Numbered from the stretch's first letter, positions 8,535-17,358 are shown. The stretch: 44,171 nt of DNA from Candidatus Hydrogenedentota bacterium (GCA_016791475.1 JAEUWI010000056.1:1-44171), one strand, 5' to 3'. The notes: generated by a model not told the origin, from the sequence alone. A program made the numbers and translations.

Positions 8535-9278
8535 ATGAAAAACGCAATGCGCCTGGCCTCCCTGACCGCGGGAGCCGTCGTCATGACCCTGACGATGTCC
8601 GCGAACGCCGCTGAAGAAGCCGCCGCCGCGCCGGCCCCCAACCTCGAGTCCGAGATGTCCAAGGAAAGCTACGCCGTGGGCGCAAACATCGGCCGCAGCA
8701 TCGCCGAGCCCGGTATCGAGCTGGACCTGGACGCCTTTCTGGCCGGTTTCAAGGCCGCCTATGCCAAACAGGAACTGGCCATGAGCGTGGAAGAGATCCA
8801 GGCCGCCATGATGTCGCTGCAGGGCAAGGCCCAAGCCGCGGGCCAGAAGAAAATGGAAGAAGCGGGCGCCACGGCCAAGGCCGAGGGTGAGGCGTACCTG
8901 GCCGAGAACGCGAAGAAAGAAGGCGTGAAGGTTACCGAGAGCGGCCTCCAGTACAAGGTCGTCACCGAAGGCACCGGCGCCATTCCCACGGCCGCCGACA
9001 CCGTCAAGGTCCACTACACCGGCACCTTCACCAACGGCGAAAAGTTTGACAGCTCCGTCGACCGCGGCGAGCCCGCCATGTTTGGCGTGACGCAGGTCAT
9101 CAAGGGCTGGACCGAAGCCCTTCAGATGATGAAGGTCGGTTCGAAGTGGCAGCTTGCCATCCCCTCCGATCTCGCCTACGGCCCCGGCCGCGGCTCCATC
9201 CCCCCGAACGCCGTGCTGCTGTTCGATGTCGAGCTGATCGATATCGTGAAGCCCGAGGCGGCCGCTGCCCAGCAGTAA
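8535..9278 (+). CDS. Exported FKBP-type peptidyl-prolyl cis-trans isomerase (Mip/FkpA type)
   Basis: A 247-residue periplasmic foldase. It has a signal peptide (cleavage near ANA-AEE, residue 26), an N-terminal helical dimerisation segment typical of Mip/FkpA (SKESYAVGANIGRSI), a long Ala/Lys/Glu helix (100-140), and the FKBP domain from about 150 to the end (VKVHYTGTFTNGEKFDSS, FGVTQVIKGWTEALQMMKVG, PPNAVLLFDVELIDI). AGGA lies 8 bases before the ATG. A strong terminator follows at 9297-9330, so it is probably a single-gene unit. Its role is catalysis of proline isomerisation in exported proteins, which suits the large secretome here. Confidence 0.94.
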   Translation: MKNAMRLASLTAGAVVMTLTMSANAAEEAAAAPAPNLESEMSKESYAVGANIGRSIAEPGIELDLDAFLAGFKAAYAKQELAMSVEEIQAAMMSLQGKAQAAGQKKMEEAGATAKAEGEAYLAENAKKEGVKVTESGLQYKVVTEGTGAIPTAADTVKVHYTGTFTNGEKFDSSVDRGEPAMFGVTQVIKGWTEALQMMKVGSKWQLAIPSDLAYGPGRGSIPPNAVLLFDVELIDIVKPEAAAAQQ

Positions 9279-9296
9279 TCCAATCGCATGCCCCGA

Positions 9297-9330
9297 ACGG
9301 CAGCCGCGGAATGCGCGGCTGCCGTTTTTT
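9297..9330 (+). terminator. Rho-independent terminator of the FKBP gene
   Basis: A perfect 12-bp stem (9297-9308 with 9314-9325), 5-base loop and a run of six T residues, 18 bases past the FKBP stop codon. It is textbook in form. Confidence 0.95.
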
Positions 9331-9363
9331 GTTCCCCTTGTGTACCCCGAAGCGGAGCCAGTC

Positions 9364-10062
9364 ATGTTTGGAAAAGCCACGATCACCATCGCCCTGTCCT
9401 CCGTCGTGTGCGTGATTGCCGGCCCCGGCCTCGCCCACGTCGGGCTCCTGCCGCCCCTCGTCGGGCTGGCGCTCTTCGCCTTCAGTGGGTTGATGGGCAT
9501 GGCGGCGATTATCGCCTCGGCTATCTCCGCGCTTCGATTTCGCGCGTGGTTTCCCTCCCTCGTGGGCATGCTCGGCTGTCTGCCCCTCATCGCCGTCGCC
9601 GCCGGCACCATCGATGGACTTCGCTACCCCCCCATCAATGATGTCGCCACCGATCTCGCCGATCCCCCGGCGCTGGTCCACGCCGCGACCCTCCCGGAAC
9701 TGGCTGATCGGGATCTGACCTTTCCCGCCGGAAACGTGGAGGTGGTCGCCGCGCACTATCCGGAATTGAAACCCCTCCATCTCAAGGAGCCGGCCCTGCA
9801 GGTGCACCAGCGCGCGCGGGCCATCGCCGCCTCGAAACCATTCGGCTGGACCATCACGATGGAAAGCGAAAACTACGGCGGTTTCGAGGCCATCGCCGAA
9901 ACCCGGCTCTTCAAGTGGAAAGACGATGTGGCCGTTCGTATCCGCCCCGAAGGAGAAGGCACCTGCATTGTGGACGTGCGCTCCCGCTCCCGGGAGGGCA
10001 AGGGCGACCTGGGCGCCAACGCGCGACGCATCCGCCACTTCCTGGAAGCCCTTCAGGAGTAG
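9364..10062 (+). CDS. DUF1499-family membrane protein
   Basis: A 232-residue protein with three or so hydrophobic segments (residues 5-85) and then a soluble domain matching DUF1499: YPPINDVATDLADPP, HYPELKPL, FGWTITMESENYGGFEAIAETR, FKWKDDVAVRIRP and GDLGANARRIRHFL. The biochemical role of this family is not established. ATG 9364 has GGAG 8 bases upstream; an in-frame GTG at 9340 has none. The C-terminus overlaps the convergent FkbM gene by 10 bases. Confidence 0.87.
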   Translation: MFGKATITIALSSVVCVIAGPGLAHVGLLPPLVGLALFAFSGLMGMAAIIASAISALRFRAWFPSLVGMLGCLPLIAVAAGTIDGLRYPPINDVATDLADPPALVHAATLPELADRDLTFPAGNVEVVAAHYPELKPLHLKEPALQVHQRARAIAASKPFGWTITMESENYGGFEAIAETRLFKWKDDVAVRIRPEGEGTCIVDVRSRSREGKGDLGANARRIRHFLEALQE

Positions 10063-11519
10063 GGGTGACGGTTTCGCGCCCAGACAATCGCCGAGGACGT
10101 GCCTTCAAAATGGGTCAGGGGCCGCCGCCGGGAGGTCTCCCCGTAGTTGTGAGACTTGGCCACCTGCACGTCAAATCCGGACCTCTCCAACAGCGCCAGT
10201 ATTCGCACCAGCCGTTCCGAGTCCAACCCGCCCCCCTGGTGAACCTCACAGAAGATCTGCCCCACGTTGGGGAGCAAGTCCGATGCCTCCGCCAACACCT
10301 CCCACTCCGCACCCTCGATATCCAGCTTCAGAAAATCCACCGGCTCGCGCAGATAGTCGCTCAAGGGCACACAACTGACGGATATCGCCGATACCTCGTC
10401 CCCCTGGCCCGCGCGTCGATCCACCAGCGAACCCGCCATACTCCAGGTTGCGGATGCGTAGAACGTTGCCTCGCCGCAGTTGGCCGCGAGCGCGTGGGGC
10501 AGGATTTCCACATCCTCCCAGCCGTTGCGGGCGGCGTTCTCTTCCGCCATCGCGCGAAGGGCCGGATGGGGTTCGAAGGCCGTAATCCGCGCCTGGGGAT
10601 AGAGCGATTTGAAGTAGTAGATCGCCATGCCCATGTGTGCGCCGCCGTCGATGATACGCGGGCGCACTGAATCGCAGGCGAAGTAATAGGCTTCGTTCAG
10701 CAGAATTTCATGCAGCAAGGTCCACAGGGAGTGACGGCAGGCGAAACGCAAGGTCCCATGGGCAAGGCGGACCGTATCGCCCTCCGTGATGGCGTCAATG
10801 ATCCGCCCGCGCACGTGTTCGGGCCGCGCGATGCGCGCGATTGACGTCCGAATCCGCGCGCCGAGTCCCCCGTCATCCGCCGACAGAATGGGCAGCAGTT
10901 GCTCCCAGGTCCTCGCGAGTTCCAGCATGGCGTAGAGCCGGGGCTCGCCCAGCACACGCTCCTGAAAGCCATCCATGCGCGTCAACAGTTCCAGGGGCTC
11001 GGGACGGCCCGCGAAGAGCAGGGCGCCGGCCAGTGCGGCCCGTTCCGACGCATCGAGGGAGGCCAGCACGGGCACGAGCGCCCCCGCGCCCCGCACCCGG
11101 AGAACGTGGCGCAACAATGCGGCATCATCCTCAAAGAGCAGCGCGGTGAGCGGAGCCCCCTGTCGCGCGCGGGCGATCATGGAAAACCAGGCGGGATCGC
11201 CTTCCAGCATGATCGCCTTCAGCGCTTCATGTCCGCGACGGGCGAGCAGGCTCTTGAGCAGGCGATAGTCGTCCTCAAAGAGGAGCCCCTTTAGCGCTTC
11301 ATGGTCCCGCGGGGACAGCAGGCGCTTGAGCAGCCGAGCGTCCTCGTCGAAAAGCAGCGCTCTCAGGGGCGCGCAATTCGATGACAGGGCCAGGGAGCGG
11401 AAGCGCCCGGCATCGCCCCGCAGGAGCAGGCGGGCGAGGGCCCCTTCAGCCCCCGGAAGCCGCAGCACCAGCTTCATGAGCCATCCGGCAACTCGGCCCG
11501 TCTTTTCGGTAGTGTCCAT
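10053..11519 (-). CDS. FkbM-family SAM-dependent methyltransferase with N-terminal 24-residue repeats
   Basis: A 488-residue protein. The C-terminal half (from about residue 285) is an FkbM methyltransferase: SAM-binding IIDGGAHMGMAIYYFKS, ITAFEPHP, ILPHALAA and VDFLKLDIEGAEWEVL. FkbM enzymes O-methylate small molecules or glycans; the substrate here is unknown. The N-terminal part is unusual. About five degenerate 24-residue units, built around a core like ALxxLLFEDDxRLLKxLL (residues 28-146), form a helical array. No signal peptide is seen. ATG 11519 is preferred; Met 11573 is upstream and in frame. The family is usually about 200-300 residues long, so the N-terminus is an addition. Confidence 0.85.
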   Translation of the reverse strand: MDTTEKTGRVAGWLMKLVLRLPGAEGALARLLLRGDAGRFRSLALSSNCAPLRALLFDEDARLLKRLLSPRDHEALKGLLFEDDYRLLKSLLARRGHEALKAIMLEGDPAWFSMIARARQGAPLTALLFEDDAALLRHVLRVRGAGALVPVLASLDASERAALAGALLFAGRPEPLELLTRMDGFQERVLGEPRLYAMLELARTWEQLLPILSADDGGLGARIRTSIARIARPEHVRGRIIDAITEGDTVRLAHGTLRFACRHSLWTLLHEILLNEAYYFACDSVRPRIIDGGAHMGMAIYYFKSLYPQARITAFEPHPALRAMAEENAARNGWEDVEILPHALAANCGEATFYASATWSMAGSLVDRRAGQGDEVSAISVSCVPLSDYLREPVDFLKLDIEGAEWEVLAEASDLLPNVGQIFCEVHQGGGLDSERLVRILALLERSGFDVQVAKSHNYGETSRRRPLTHFEGTSSAIVWARNRHPYS

Positions 11520-11679
11520 ATCAGTTCCAGTTTGCCCATACGCCGTGAAGGATGGTATCACATGCGAATTCATCGGCGAAGTGAACACGATGAGCCGCCC
11601 CGCCCGAAACACCCCCTGGACTTGTCTGCACGGGACGAAACCTGCTTCAATGACGCTCCCCAACCACTGGAGTTGCCCC

Positions 11680-12447
11680 GTGATTTCTTACCGCATGACC
11701 GAACGCCCCGCCGCCCTGACCATCATCGTGGCCCTTCTGCTCGGCGCATGCGCCTCGGCCCCCCAAAGGCCCGATCCATTGAAACCCTTCACGCTCGTGG
11801 CCTTTGGCGACTCCACCACGGCGCCGCGCGAGGTGGACGGCGCGGCACTCCGGGTCTACGCCGACATCCTCCAGGAGGATCTCGTACGGCGCGGAATTCA
11901 CGGAACCGTCATCAATGCCGGGGTGGGTGGAAACAACACGGATCAGGCCCGCGCCCGTTTCGACACCGACGTGCTGGCCCACCATCCCGATCTGGTAATC
12001 ATCCAGTTTGGGCTCAATGACTCCTGCATCGATCTCTGGGACGGCAAGGACCGGCCCCGGATCTCGCGGGAGACCTATGCCGCCAACTTGCGGTATTTCG
12101 TGGAGAGCCTGCGCGGTCGGGACTGCGACGTTATTCTTATGACAGCCAATCCGATGCGCTGGACCGCACCGCTCATCAAGCTCTATGGCCGCGCGCCCTA
12201 CGACGTGAATGATCCCTGGGGATTCAACCTCACCAACCGGGAATACGGCGACGCGGTACGCGCACTTGCGGCGGAACTGGACGTTCCGCTTATCGATGTG
12301 TATCAGCGGTTCTACGATTATGACGGCGTGGCGGGCCAGGCCACGGAGGATCTGCTGCTGGACGGCATGCATCCGAATAGTCGGGGCCATGCCATGATAG
12401 CGGGCTGGCTGCTGAAAGAGATGGGGACGCTGCGCGGGGTGCCCTGA
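11680..12447 (+). CDS. SGNH/GDSL-family hydrolase lipoprotein
   Basis: A 255-residue predicted lipoprotein with lipobox LGAC (Cys24). The SGNH blocks are clear: Ser in FGDST (Ser45), Gly in INAGVGGNN, Asn in IQFGLND, and the Asp/His pair in DGMHPNSRGH. Such enzymes cleave acyl or acetyl esters on lipids or polysaccharides. The GTG at 11680 is chosen because GGAG lies 7 bases upstream; ATG 11695 (same frame) would give a shorter signal. It is divergent from the FkbM gene and convergent with the next lipoprotein (7-base gap). Esterase activity on extracellular glycan fits the nearby sulfatase and hydrolases. Confidence 0.9.
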   Translation: MISYRMTERPAALTIIVALLLGACASAPQRPDPLKPFTLVAFGDSTTAPREVDGAALRVYADILQEDLVRRGIHGTVINAGVGGNNTDQARARFDTDVLAHHPDLVIIQFGLNDSCIDLWDGKDRPRISRETYAANLRYFVESLRGRDCDVILMTANPMRWTAPLIKLYGRAPYDVNDPWGFNLTNREYGDAVRALAAELDVPLIDVYQRFYDYDGVAGQATEDLLLDGMHPNSRGHAMIAGWLLKEMGTLRGVP

Positions 12448-12454
12448 GGCGCGC

Positions 12455-14095
12455 TCACTTCCAGCCTTCAAGTGTCAGGGAACGCTCCGGAACGCAGAAA
12501 ACAACCCATTGCGCGGTCGCCAGCTCATCGGCTTGCCCGGACGCCAGCCACGCGGGAATCTCCGGATCCGGCAGGTGCTTTTCGGGAAGGGCCACGGGAA
12601 AGCCGAGGGCCCGGGAGAGATGGGCCGCGAAGGACGCGCCGCGCACGTGATGGAGAATTGCGAGACTGCCCGCGGCGAGCACCGGACTGGCGGGCGCGGG
12701 CCGGAACAGTTCCCCCTTCCCATCGCGCACACTCTGAATCGCATGCGCCTCTTCCGGTATGGTAGCGCGAAGCTCCTCCGGCAGCCCCGCAACCAGGCGC
12801 TGCTCCACGGGAATCTCATCCACCTTTTCCGTGTAGGCCTGCCGTAGTCCCTCGGGCGCCAGCAGGCCCATTTCGAGAAGCCTTGGCGCGCACCACTCGG
12901 CCAGGGCCTTGAGCGTCGCGCTCGGCACATCCCCGTCGCCATTCCAGAAAAGTGGGATACCCTCGGATTTCATTGTCCAGAGCACGGGGGCCGGGTCAAG
13001 CACCAGCACATCCTCCACAAGCAACTGCTCCACGAGCGCCGCATGGGCGGAGAGGTTCACGGGAAGATCAATGGCGGCGTCACTGAACGCGCCAAAAGTG
13101 AGTTGGATTCGTTCAGGAACGGGAATGACCACAAGCTGTACGCCCCGGGCGTTCAGCGCCCGTTCCGCCCGACGCAAGGCCGCGCGCGCGGGCCCGAAGA
13201 AATCGGAATCGCGCGGCGCGCTGTGCTGCGCAAACCAGTCCAGTTCTTCCCGCGCGGCTACAACGTGTTCGTCGCCGAGTATACTCCGGCCCGGGGCGCC
13301 CCCGGCGCTCAGAAGACGGGCGGCCGCATCGCGATTCGGCGTGGTGGCCCGGGCCCAGGACTCCACACCACCGTAGAGTGCGGCCTGGCCCCGGATCTGA
13401 TCGAGGGCCTGCCCCACGAGCGCGCGGCGCGGCGCGACGTCCGCAACATTCACGGGTTCGGTCGCCTCCGCGCTTTCTTCGAGGCGCCAGGCGGACCAGA
13501 CCACCGCGCCGGGAAAGGCGCTGCCGGCAAGGGCATGGCTGGAGAGAAGGACGGTGCCCCCGGCCCGGGTGCGGAAGGTGCCTTTGAAGCGCGCGGGGGT
13601 CTCGCCGCGCACCTCAACCACGCTGCGCGCAAGGGTGCGACGCGGCCCGCCGTCACCGATTTCGACAGCGCAAATCGCCGCCCCGAACCCGGCGGTGGCC
13701 GACGCAATGACCTCCAGCCGGTACTGCGTGTCGGGTGCGAGATTCACCTTCGTGCTGAAGCCCTGTTCGGGCGGCGCGTCGGTTCCGGGTCCCCGCCAGG
13801 TCTGGCGCGCCGTATACCCGGTTGCGCCGAGATGACCCCGCTTTGCATCGCGCACGAGAGTCGATTCCGAGATTCTTGCCGGCGCGTGGAAACCCTGCGG
13901 TGCGGGCAGGCCCGCATGCCACACCTCGAAATTTCCGTTTGGCAACAGGGCATCCGCGTCCGATTCATCCACACGCTCGACCGAGATCATGCGCCATGTG
14001 CCCGGCGCGGGAGACGTAGCGACGGGCGGGCTCTCGGGTCCGCAACCCGCGAGAAGGGACAAGGAGATGGCTGTGAGCGTTCGGGAGATTGACAT
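12455..14095 (-). CDS. Large lipoprotein with jellyroll-like and AlgX/AlgJ-like regions
   Basis: A 546-residue predicted lipoprotein (lipobox LAGC, Cys18). Residues about 50-210 (LLPNGNFEVWHAGLPAPQGF onward) look like a carbohydrate-binding jellyroll. Residues about 265-410 recall AlgJ/AlgX SGNH-like acetyltransferases: ARGVQLVVIPVPERIQL, followed by LFWNGDGDVPSATLKALAEW where that family has its Asp-His-Trp segment. The catalytic His is not apparent here, so activity is doubtful and a binding role is equally possible. The C-terminus is not assigned. No neighbouring alginate or cellulose acetylation genes are seen, apart from an acyltransferase far away at 41557. The assignment is tentative. 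Confidence 0.72.
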   Translation of the reverse strand: MSISRTLTAISLSLLAGCGPESPPVATSPAPGTWRMISVERVDESDADALLPNGNFEVWHAGLPAPQGFHAPARISESTLVRDAKRGHLGATGYTARQTWRGPGTDAPPEQGFSTKVNLAPDTQYRLEVIASATAGFGAAICAVEIGDGGPRRTLARSVVEVRGETPARFKGTFRTRAGGTVLLSSHALAGSAFPGAVVWSAWRLEESAEATEPVNVADVAPRRALVGQALDQIRGQAALYGGVESWARATTPNRDAAARLLSAGGAPGRSILGDEHVVAAREELDWFAQHSAPRDSDFFGPARAALRRAERALNARGVQLVVIPVPERIQLTFGAFSDAAIDLPVNLSAHAALVEQLLVEDVLVLDPAPVLWTMKSEGIPLFWNGDGDVPSATLKALAEWCAPRLLEMGLLAPEGLRQAYTEKVDEIPVEQRLVAGLPEELRATIPEEAHAIQSVRDGKGELFRPAPASPVLAAGSLAILHHVRGASFAAHLSRALGFPVALPEKHLPDPEIPAWLASGQADELATAQWVVFCVPERSLTLEGWK

Positions 14096-14198
14096 GCGGG
14101 GCGTTACACTTTAGACGAGGAAAATAGACCGATCCATCGGAGTTGGGCTGCCGCTTGAGTGTATGCCGGGTCTGGCGGTAATTACAAACGGCGGCGCG

Positions 14199-15560
14199 TC
14201 ACGGGCCCGCCACAGCCCGCTGAAGCCAGGCCTCGTGCAGCGCTTTCAGCCGCGCCAATTGCTCCGGGTCCGACGCGCTGCGGTTTTCACGTTCTTCCGG
14301 ATCTCTTGCCAGATTTACGAGGTAGTGCGACGGCAGCGACTCCCCCGGAGGCAGGGTCGGGTCCTGAGGATTCCCGATCAACTTCCAGTCGCCTTCCCGC
14401 ACCGCCCACTGCCCCTGTTCCACCGACCCGGTCAGCCAGTGAAGAACGCTATGTGGGGTGGGCGCTTCCGCCGATGCAATCACGGCGGCAAGACTTTTTC
14501 CATCCAGGGACGACCCGGGCAGTTCGACCCCGCAAAGGTCGGCAATGGTGGGAAGCCAATCGCATCCGTGGGCCAGTTGAGTCCGAACGGCTCCACCTTC
14601 GATTTTCCCGGGCCAGCGAATGATGGCGGGCACGCGAAGTCCCCCTTCGAACATGCTGAACTTGGCGCCGCGAAGCGACCCCGCGCTGCCGCCGCCGAAG
14701 TGGGCGCGCTCTTCCACGGAGTGGCCATGATCGGACTGAAAGATGATAATGGTGTCCTCCGCAAGCCCGAGGGCTTCCACCCGCGCCACCAGCGCGCCGA
14801 TCCGCGCATCCGCGCTGCTCAGAAACGCCCCGTAGAGATTGCGCGGATAGGCCATCGACGCCGCCGCATACGTGTCCAGCCACTCGGGTTCGCCCTGGTA
14901 GGGGTAGTGCGGCGCGTTCATGGCGAAGTAGATGAAGAAGGGCTCCTCGCGGTGGGCCGCCATGAAATCTCCCGCCTCCTCCACCATCAGATCCGGAAAA
15001 TATTCGCCGTCGTGATGCACCTCGACTCCGTTGCGGTACAGGTCGTGCACATTCGGTCCAGACCAGTAGAAGAAATGGGAGTAGTTGTCGATACAGCCCC
15101 CCATGTGGCCGAAGGAATGGTCGAAACCCTGACCGTTGGGCATCGTCTCGGGCGTGAAGCCCAGATGCCACTTGCCGATGTGCGCCGTGGCGTAACCCGC
15201 GCCCTTCAGCATCTCCGCAATCGTCACCCGGTCCGGCGGCATGCCGGCCTCGCCCCGCGTGGAAGAGACATTGCCCGGCACGCCCGCGCTCAGGGGATAG
15301 CGTCCCGTTAGCAGCCCCGCGCGTGACGGTGAGCACACCGGGGCCGGCGCATAGAACTGCGTGAATCGGAGGCCCGTGGCCGCCAGGTGATCAATCGCGG
15401 GCGTCTTGATATCGGAGCTGCCATAACAACCGGCGTCGGCCGAACCCTGATCGTCGGTGTAGATGATGATAACGTTTGGATGGGTATCGCGCGCGTGGGC
15501 GATTGGGGCGGCGAGACTGAACAGGAATATTGTGAGACGAAACGCAACGTGGGACTTCAT
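14199..15560 (-). CDS. Secreted type I sulfatase
   Basis: A 453-residue arylsulfatase-family enzyme that hydrolyses sulfate esters, probably on polysaccharide. The signal peptide ends near AHA-RD (residue 23). Metal-binding Asp36-Asp37 (YTDDQG), the Cys-type modification motif C76-S-P-S-R with LTGR, and HIGKWHLG, SDHG and LAHGCDWLPTIADL blocks are all present. Cys76 must be converted to formylglycine. No gene in the window encodes a complete formylglycine-generating enzyme, so the activator must be elsewhere. The start is placed at the Met that gives a proper signal peptide; the ribosome site is weak. Confidence 0.94.
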   Translation of the reverse strand: MKSHVAFRLTIFLFSLAAPIAHARDTHPNVIIIYTDDQGSADAGCYGSSDIKTPAIDHLAATGLRFTQFYAPAPVCSPSRAGLLTGRYPLSAGVPGNVSSTRGEAGMPPDRVTIAEMLKGAGYATAHIGKWHLGFTPETMPNGQGFDHSFGHMGGCIDNYSHFFYWSGPNVHDLYRNGVEVHHDGEYFPDLMVEEAGDFMAAHREEPFFIYFAMNAPHYPYQGEPEWLDTYAAASMAYPRNLYGAFLSSADARIGALVARVEALGLAEDTIIIFQSDHGHSVEERAHFGGGSAGSLRGAKFSMFEGGLRVPAIIRWPGKIEGGAVRTQLAHGCDWLPTIADLCGVELPGSSLDGKSLAAVIASAEAPTPHSVLHWLTGSVEQGQWAVREGDWKLIGNPQDPTLPPGESLPSHYLVNLARDPEERENRSASDPEQLARLKALHEAWLQRAVAGP

Positions 15561-16420
15561 GGGGAGAGTACCTGTGGGTTCAAACGAGATGCCTGTATTC
15601 AGACTCTCAGCAATTCTGGTCGGATCGGAGTAGGAGGCGCGGGGCATCATGCCATTCATCTGTCTCCGATGCAAGCGGACGGTGTACCCACGCATCCGTG
15701 AGTTTCTTTCGTTTCCGTGGTCGCCTGAAAGCGTAATGACCAAGGAGCGCACCGAAGAACGGAGTGTTAATCAAAAAGTGACGATCGACCCCAAAGACGT
15801 TCTTCTTCAAGAGAAGGGTGGCTCATCCGGATCGGGCGTACTGTTGGACCTTGCTGGCAAATTCATCGGGCTCCGCCGTTACATTGATCGGGGTGAAAGC
15901 GCCAGAGGTATGATTCGCGATGAGCTTCCCACGTGGGCAACGGTATTAGCTCCGCAGGAGCGGCAGTCAATAGCCTGGGGCGTAAGTCCCAGGTTGACGC
16001 TTCGCCATCCGTTTGAATCCGCGAAGCGGATGGTAGGGCAATACCACATGATTCTGACATCCGCTTTGCGGATTGGCAATGTCGTGGTCCGGATAAGCGG
16101 TCCGGAAATCTCGACCCGCGCTTCACCACGTTTCACTCGTATGGAAGCCAAAGGCTCTGGCGGATTGGACCTGTACCTGGATTAGCCGCCCCCTTTCAGG
16201 GGCCTTCCTCATACCCCCGGTTCTACCGGTGATTACTGATTCGAAGCGACTTCGCGAACAATTGCCGGGAGATTGCCTGTGCCCGCGATTTCTGGACGAT
16301 TCTCGCCTCGAGAAGCCCACATGGTTAAACGAAGGTACGCTCAAACCGGGCGCACCACGAAAAAGCCCGGCGCGGAGACGCCGGGCAATCCAGTCACGAT
16401 AAAGTTTTTGAGGGAACCGC
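15561..16420. other. Gene-poor region with a decayed multi-hairpin element
   Basis: No convincing gene is seen. A 178-codon open frame (15649-16185, plus) lacks a ribosome site and runs through small palindromes, so I do not call it. Between 15949 and 16110 lie GCTCC-gca-GGAGC, CCTGGG..CCCAGG, TCCGC-gaa-GCGGA, TCCGC-ttt-GCGGA and a duplicated GGTCCGGA. A CCCCT-ttc-AGGGG hairpin follows at about 16191-16202. The cluster looks like a composite repetitive extragenic element that has partly decayed. Confidence 0.6.
16360..16386 (-). terminator. Rho-independent terminator of the flagellin gene
   Basis: An 8-bp GC stem (16365-16372 with 16379-16386), 6-base loop and, on the minus strand, five T residues (complement of 16360-16364). 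It lies 35 bases beyond the flagellin stop, marking a one-gene transcript. Confidence 0.88.
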
Positions 16421-17239
16421 TTATCCGCCGAGCAACTGGAGGGCCGTCTGCGGGACGATGTTGGCCTGGGCCAGTACGGTCGTGCCAGCGCTGACCAGAA
16501 TCTGGTTGCGGGTGAATGCCTGGGTTTCGAGGGCGACGTCCGCATCGCGGATTGCGCTTTCCGAGGCCGCCGCGTTTTCTTCCTGAATGCCGAGGGTCGC
16601 GATGGTAAACTCGAGGCGGTTCTGCAACGCACCGAGAGCGGCCCGGAGGTTGTTGATGCTCTGGAGTGCCGCATCCACCGTGCTCAGGGCGCCTACCGCG
16701 CTGGCGACGGAGGAGATGTTCACCGCCGACACACCCAGGTCGCTGGTGCGCGCGCCGCTCACCGAAACCAGCAGGGTCTGGCCCTGTTGCGGGCCCGTCT
16801 GCAAGGTTACCGTCTGCGCGGAACTCAGAACGCCCACACCGTTGAAGTTCGTATCCAGCGCGATATCGTCCAACTGGTCGAGCAACTGCCGCACTTCCAG
16901 GTCGAGAGACCGGCGGTTCGCCGCGCTATTGGTGCCGTTGGCCGCCTGGATGGCCAGTTCGCGAATACGCTGGAGAATATTGGACGATTCCGTCAGCGCG
17001 CCTTCCGCGGTCTGCACCAGGTTGATACCGTCCTGCGCGTTTCGCGCCGCCACGCGGCTGCCGCGCACCTGGGAGCGGAAACTTTCGGCGATGGCGAGAC
17101 CGGCGGCGTCATCCGCTGCGCGATTGATGCGCAGACCGCTGGACAGGCGTTCGAGGGATTTGTTGAGCTGCAACGTGTTGTGCCGCAGGATGCGGCTCGT
17201 ATTGAGGGCAGCGACGTTGGTATTAATGCGAAGACCCAT
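16421..17239 (-). CDS. fliC: Flagellin (short form, conserved D0/D1 domains only)
   Basis: A 272-residue flagellin. The N-terminal D0/D1 block (MGLRINTNVAALN, SLERLSSGLRINRAADDAAG, AQDGINLVQTAEGAL) and the C-terminal block (LEFTIATLGIQEENAAASES, FTRNQILVSAGTTVLAQAN) are complete. Only about 60 residues lie between them, so the exposed D2/D3 domains are essentially absent, as in other minimal flagellins. The ribosome site GGAGG lies just upstream. It is flanked by a sigma28-type promoter and a terminator, a monocistronic arrangement. No other flagellar gene is in the window, so export and assembly genes must be elsewhere. Confidence 0.95.
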   Translation of the reverse strand: MGLRINTNVAALNTSRILRHNTLQLNKSLERLSSGLRINRAADDAAGLAIAESFRSQVRGSRVAARNAQDGINLVQTAEGALTESSNILQRIRELAIQAANGTNSAANRRSLDLEVRQLLDQLDDIALDTNFNGVGVLSSAQTVTLQTGPQQGQTLLVSVSGARTSDLGVSAVNISSVASAVGALSTVDAALQSINNLRAALGALQNRLEFTIATLGIQEENAAASESAIRDADVALETQAFTRNQILVSAGTTVLAQANIVPQTALQLLGG

Positions 17240-17326
17240 GATGACAATCCTCCGTGACTGGGTTAGCCGCTGCATCCGTGCATTGGCTGAGGCGACCGCG
17301 CTGCGGCGGGCTCGCTTCGATTAAGA

Positions 17327-17354
17327 CTATCGGCAGAGATGGGGGAGGACTTTA
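17327..17354 (-). promoter_or_regulatory. Sigma28 (FliA) flagellar promoter
   Basis: On the minus strand TAAAGTCC (from 17354) and GCCGATAG (17334-17327) lie in order, against the enterobacterial consensus TAAAGTTT and GCCGATAA. There are 16 bases from TAAA to the GCCGATAG block rather than the usual 15. It is about 90 bases upstream of the flagellin start. Late flagellar genes are normally sigma28-dependent, so position and sequence agree. Confidence 0.8.
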
Positions 17355-17358
17355 GTGG

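Noticed and set aside
15649-16185. A 178-codon frame between sulfatase and flagellin
   Set aside because: It has no ribosome site, lies over several small palindromes, and has low protein-like character. I keep it as part of a repeat-rich region.
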